From an uncultured Prevotellaceae bacterium (GTDB taxonomy: Bacteria > Bacteroidota > Bacteroidia > Bacteroidales > Bacteroidaceae), in assembly GCA_946403615.1 (NCBI GenBank), contig CAMJAO010000027.1, forward strand, positions 1-13,918: a stretch of DNA of 13,918 nt. The letters are read 5' to 3'. This document shows, piece after piece, positions 13,508-13,918 of the stretch. The notes beneath the pieces are model-generated. The model was not told the DNA's origin. It saw only the letters and a list, made by a program, of their open reading frames with translations, and ran no database searches. The position numbers and the translations under genes are program-made. The number at the start of each line of letters is the position of its first letter. Position 1 is the first letter of the stretch.

Positions 13508-13918
13508 ATGAAGAATCAGAAGATGTACGAGGCGGATGACAAGATGATATCTCTCATCCGTGATAATTACAGCCTGTTGCAGAGTCTGGGCAGTTTCGGC
13601 ATCAGCCTGGGCTTTGGCGATAAGACTGTGCGCGAAGTGTGTGAAGATCAACAGGTTGATACCTATACGTTTCTTGCTGTGGTCAATTACACCATCAACG
13701 GACGCCATGACTTCGAGGAGATAGAAAAACTGTCTATTCCTACGCTCTTGCAGTATCTCAGGGCCAGCCATGAGTATTATCTCGGTTTCCAGTTGCCGTT
13801 CATCCGCAGCGAACTGGAACAGGCTCTCGACGAGAACGACAGTCTGGCACGCCTTATACTCAAACTTTATGATGAGTATGCTCATTCCATCCGCAAACAC
13901 ATGAAGTATGAGGAAAAG
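13508..13918 (+). CDS. Hemerythrin-type di-iron protein with ScdA/YtfE-like N-terminus (3' end outside window)
   Basis: The first 137 codons of an unfinished gene. Residues about 10-60 (NYSLLQSLGSFGISLGFGDK, then TVREVCEDQQVDTYTFLAVVN) resemble the DUF542/ScdA_N segment of RIC proteins (repair of iron centres: ScdA, YtfE), which restore iron-sulfur clusters after nitric oxide or oxidative damage. The start of a hemerythrin-like HHE domain follows, with candidate iron ligands His88 (ASHEYY), His126 and His131 (HSIRKHM). The classic ScdA_N motif includes a Cys; Cys45 (REVCE) fits. The domain and its remaining ligands run beyond the window. ATG 13508 fits the -7 box 36 nt upstream. The gene diverges from the redox operon across 281 bases. 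The opposite-strand frame here is a shadow. Confidence 0.82.
   Translation, partial: MKNQKMYEADDKMISLIRDNYSLLQSLGSFGISLGFGDKTVREVCEDQQVDTYTFLAVVNYTINGRHDFEEIEKLSIPTLLQYLRASHEYYLGFQLPFIRSELEQALDENDSLARLILKLYDEYAHSIRKHMKYEEK

Noticed and set aside
13355..13900. 181-residue open frame on the minus strand at the right edge
   Set aside because: It is antisense to the hemerythrin-like gene, which has recognisable motifs and a promoter, and it would run through both promoter regions.

Overview
The window looks like chromosomal DNA of a member of the Bacteroidales, most likely Prevotella or a close relative. Four things point there: promoters of the Bacteroidetes type (-7 element TAnnTTTG, no clear Shine-Dalgarno sequences), a C10 (streptopain/interpain-type) cysteine protease with a sorting-like C-terminal tail, lipoproteins with acidic residues right after the lipid-bearing Cys, and protein sequences typical of that group. 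I see no tRNA, rRNA, insertion sequence, integrase or CRISPR array. Genus and functions are judged by eye from motifs, without database searches.

Left part (1-5540): the 3' end of pyrH (UMP kinase) faces a large secreted C10 protease, with a perfect 16-bp hairpin between them. Diverging from the protease is a PurF-like amidophosphoribosyltransferase homologue. It keeps the PRPP loop and the likely iron-sulfur cysteines but has lost the N-terminal nucleophile Cys. It converges on ridA (enamine/imine deaminase).

Middle (5540-6354): ridA and a TlpA/ResA-like thioredoxin lipoprotein diverge from one compact, nearly symmetrical promoter region. The thioredoxin gene has a one-base frameshift inside its signal peptide, so as given it cannot yield the exported lipoprotein.

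Right-centre (6355-13226, minus strand): a four-gene probable operon, in transcription order an outer-membrane beta-barrel, an imelysin-family lipoprotein (GxHxxE), a di-heme c-type lipoprotein of the DUF1111/thiol-oxidoreductase type (two CxxCH) and a fused ResB-CcsA cytochrome c synthase. One good promoter precedes the first gene, followed by an unusually long, hairpin-containing leader. My reading is a cell-envelope redox and metal (probably iron) handling system that carries its own c-heme attachment enzyme. The thioredoxin gene at its far end could be the apocytochrome thiol reductant. This combination is the most interesting content of the window.

Right edge (13508-13918): the start of a ScdA/YtfE-like hemerythrin-type di-iron protein, transcribed away from the operon.
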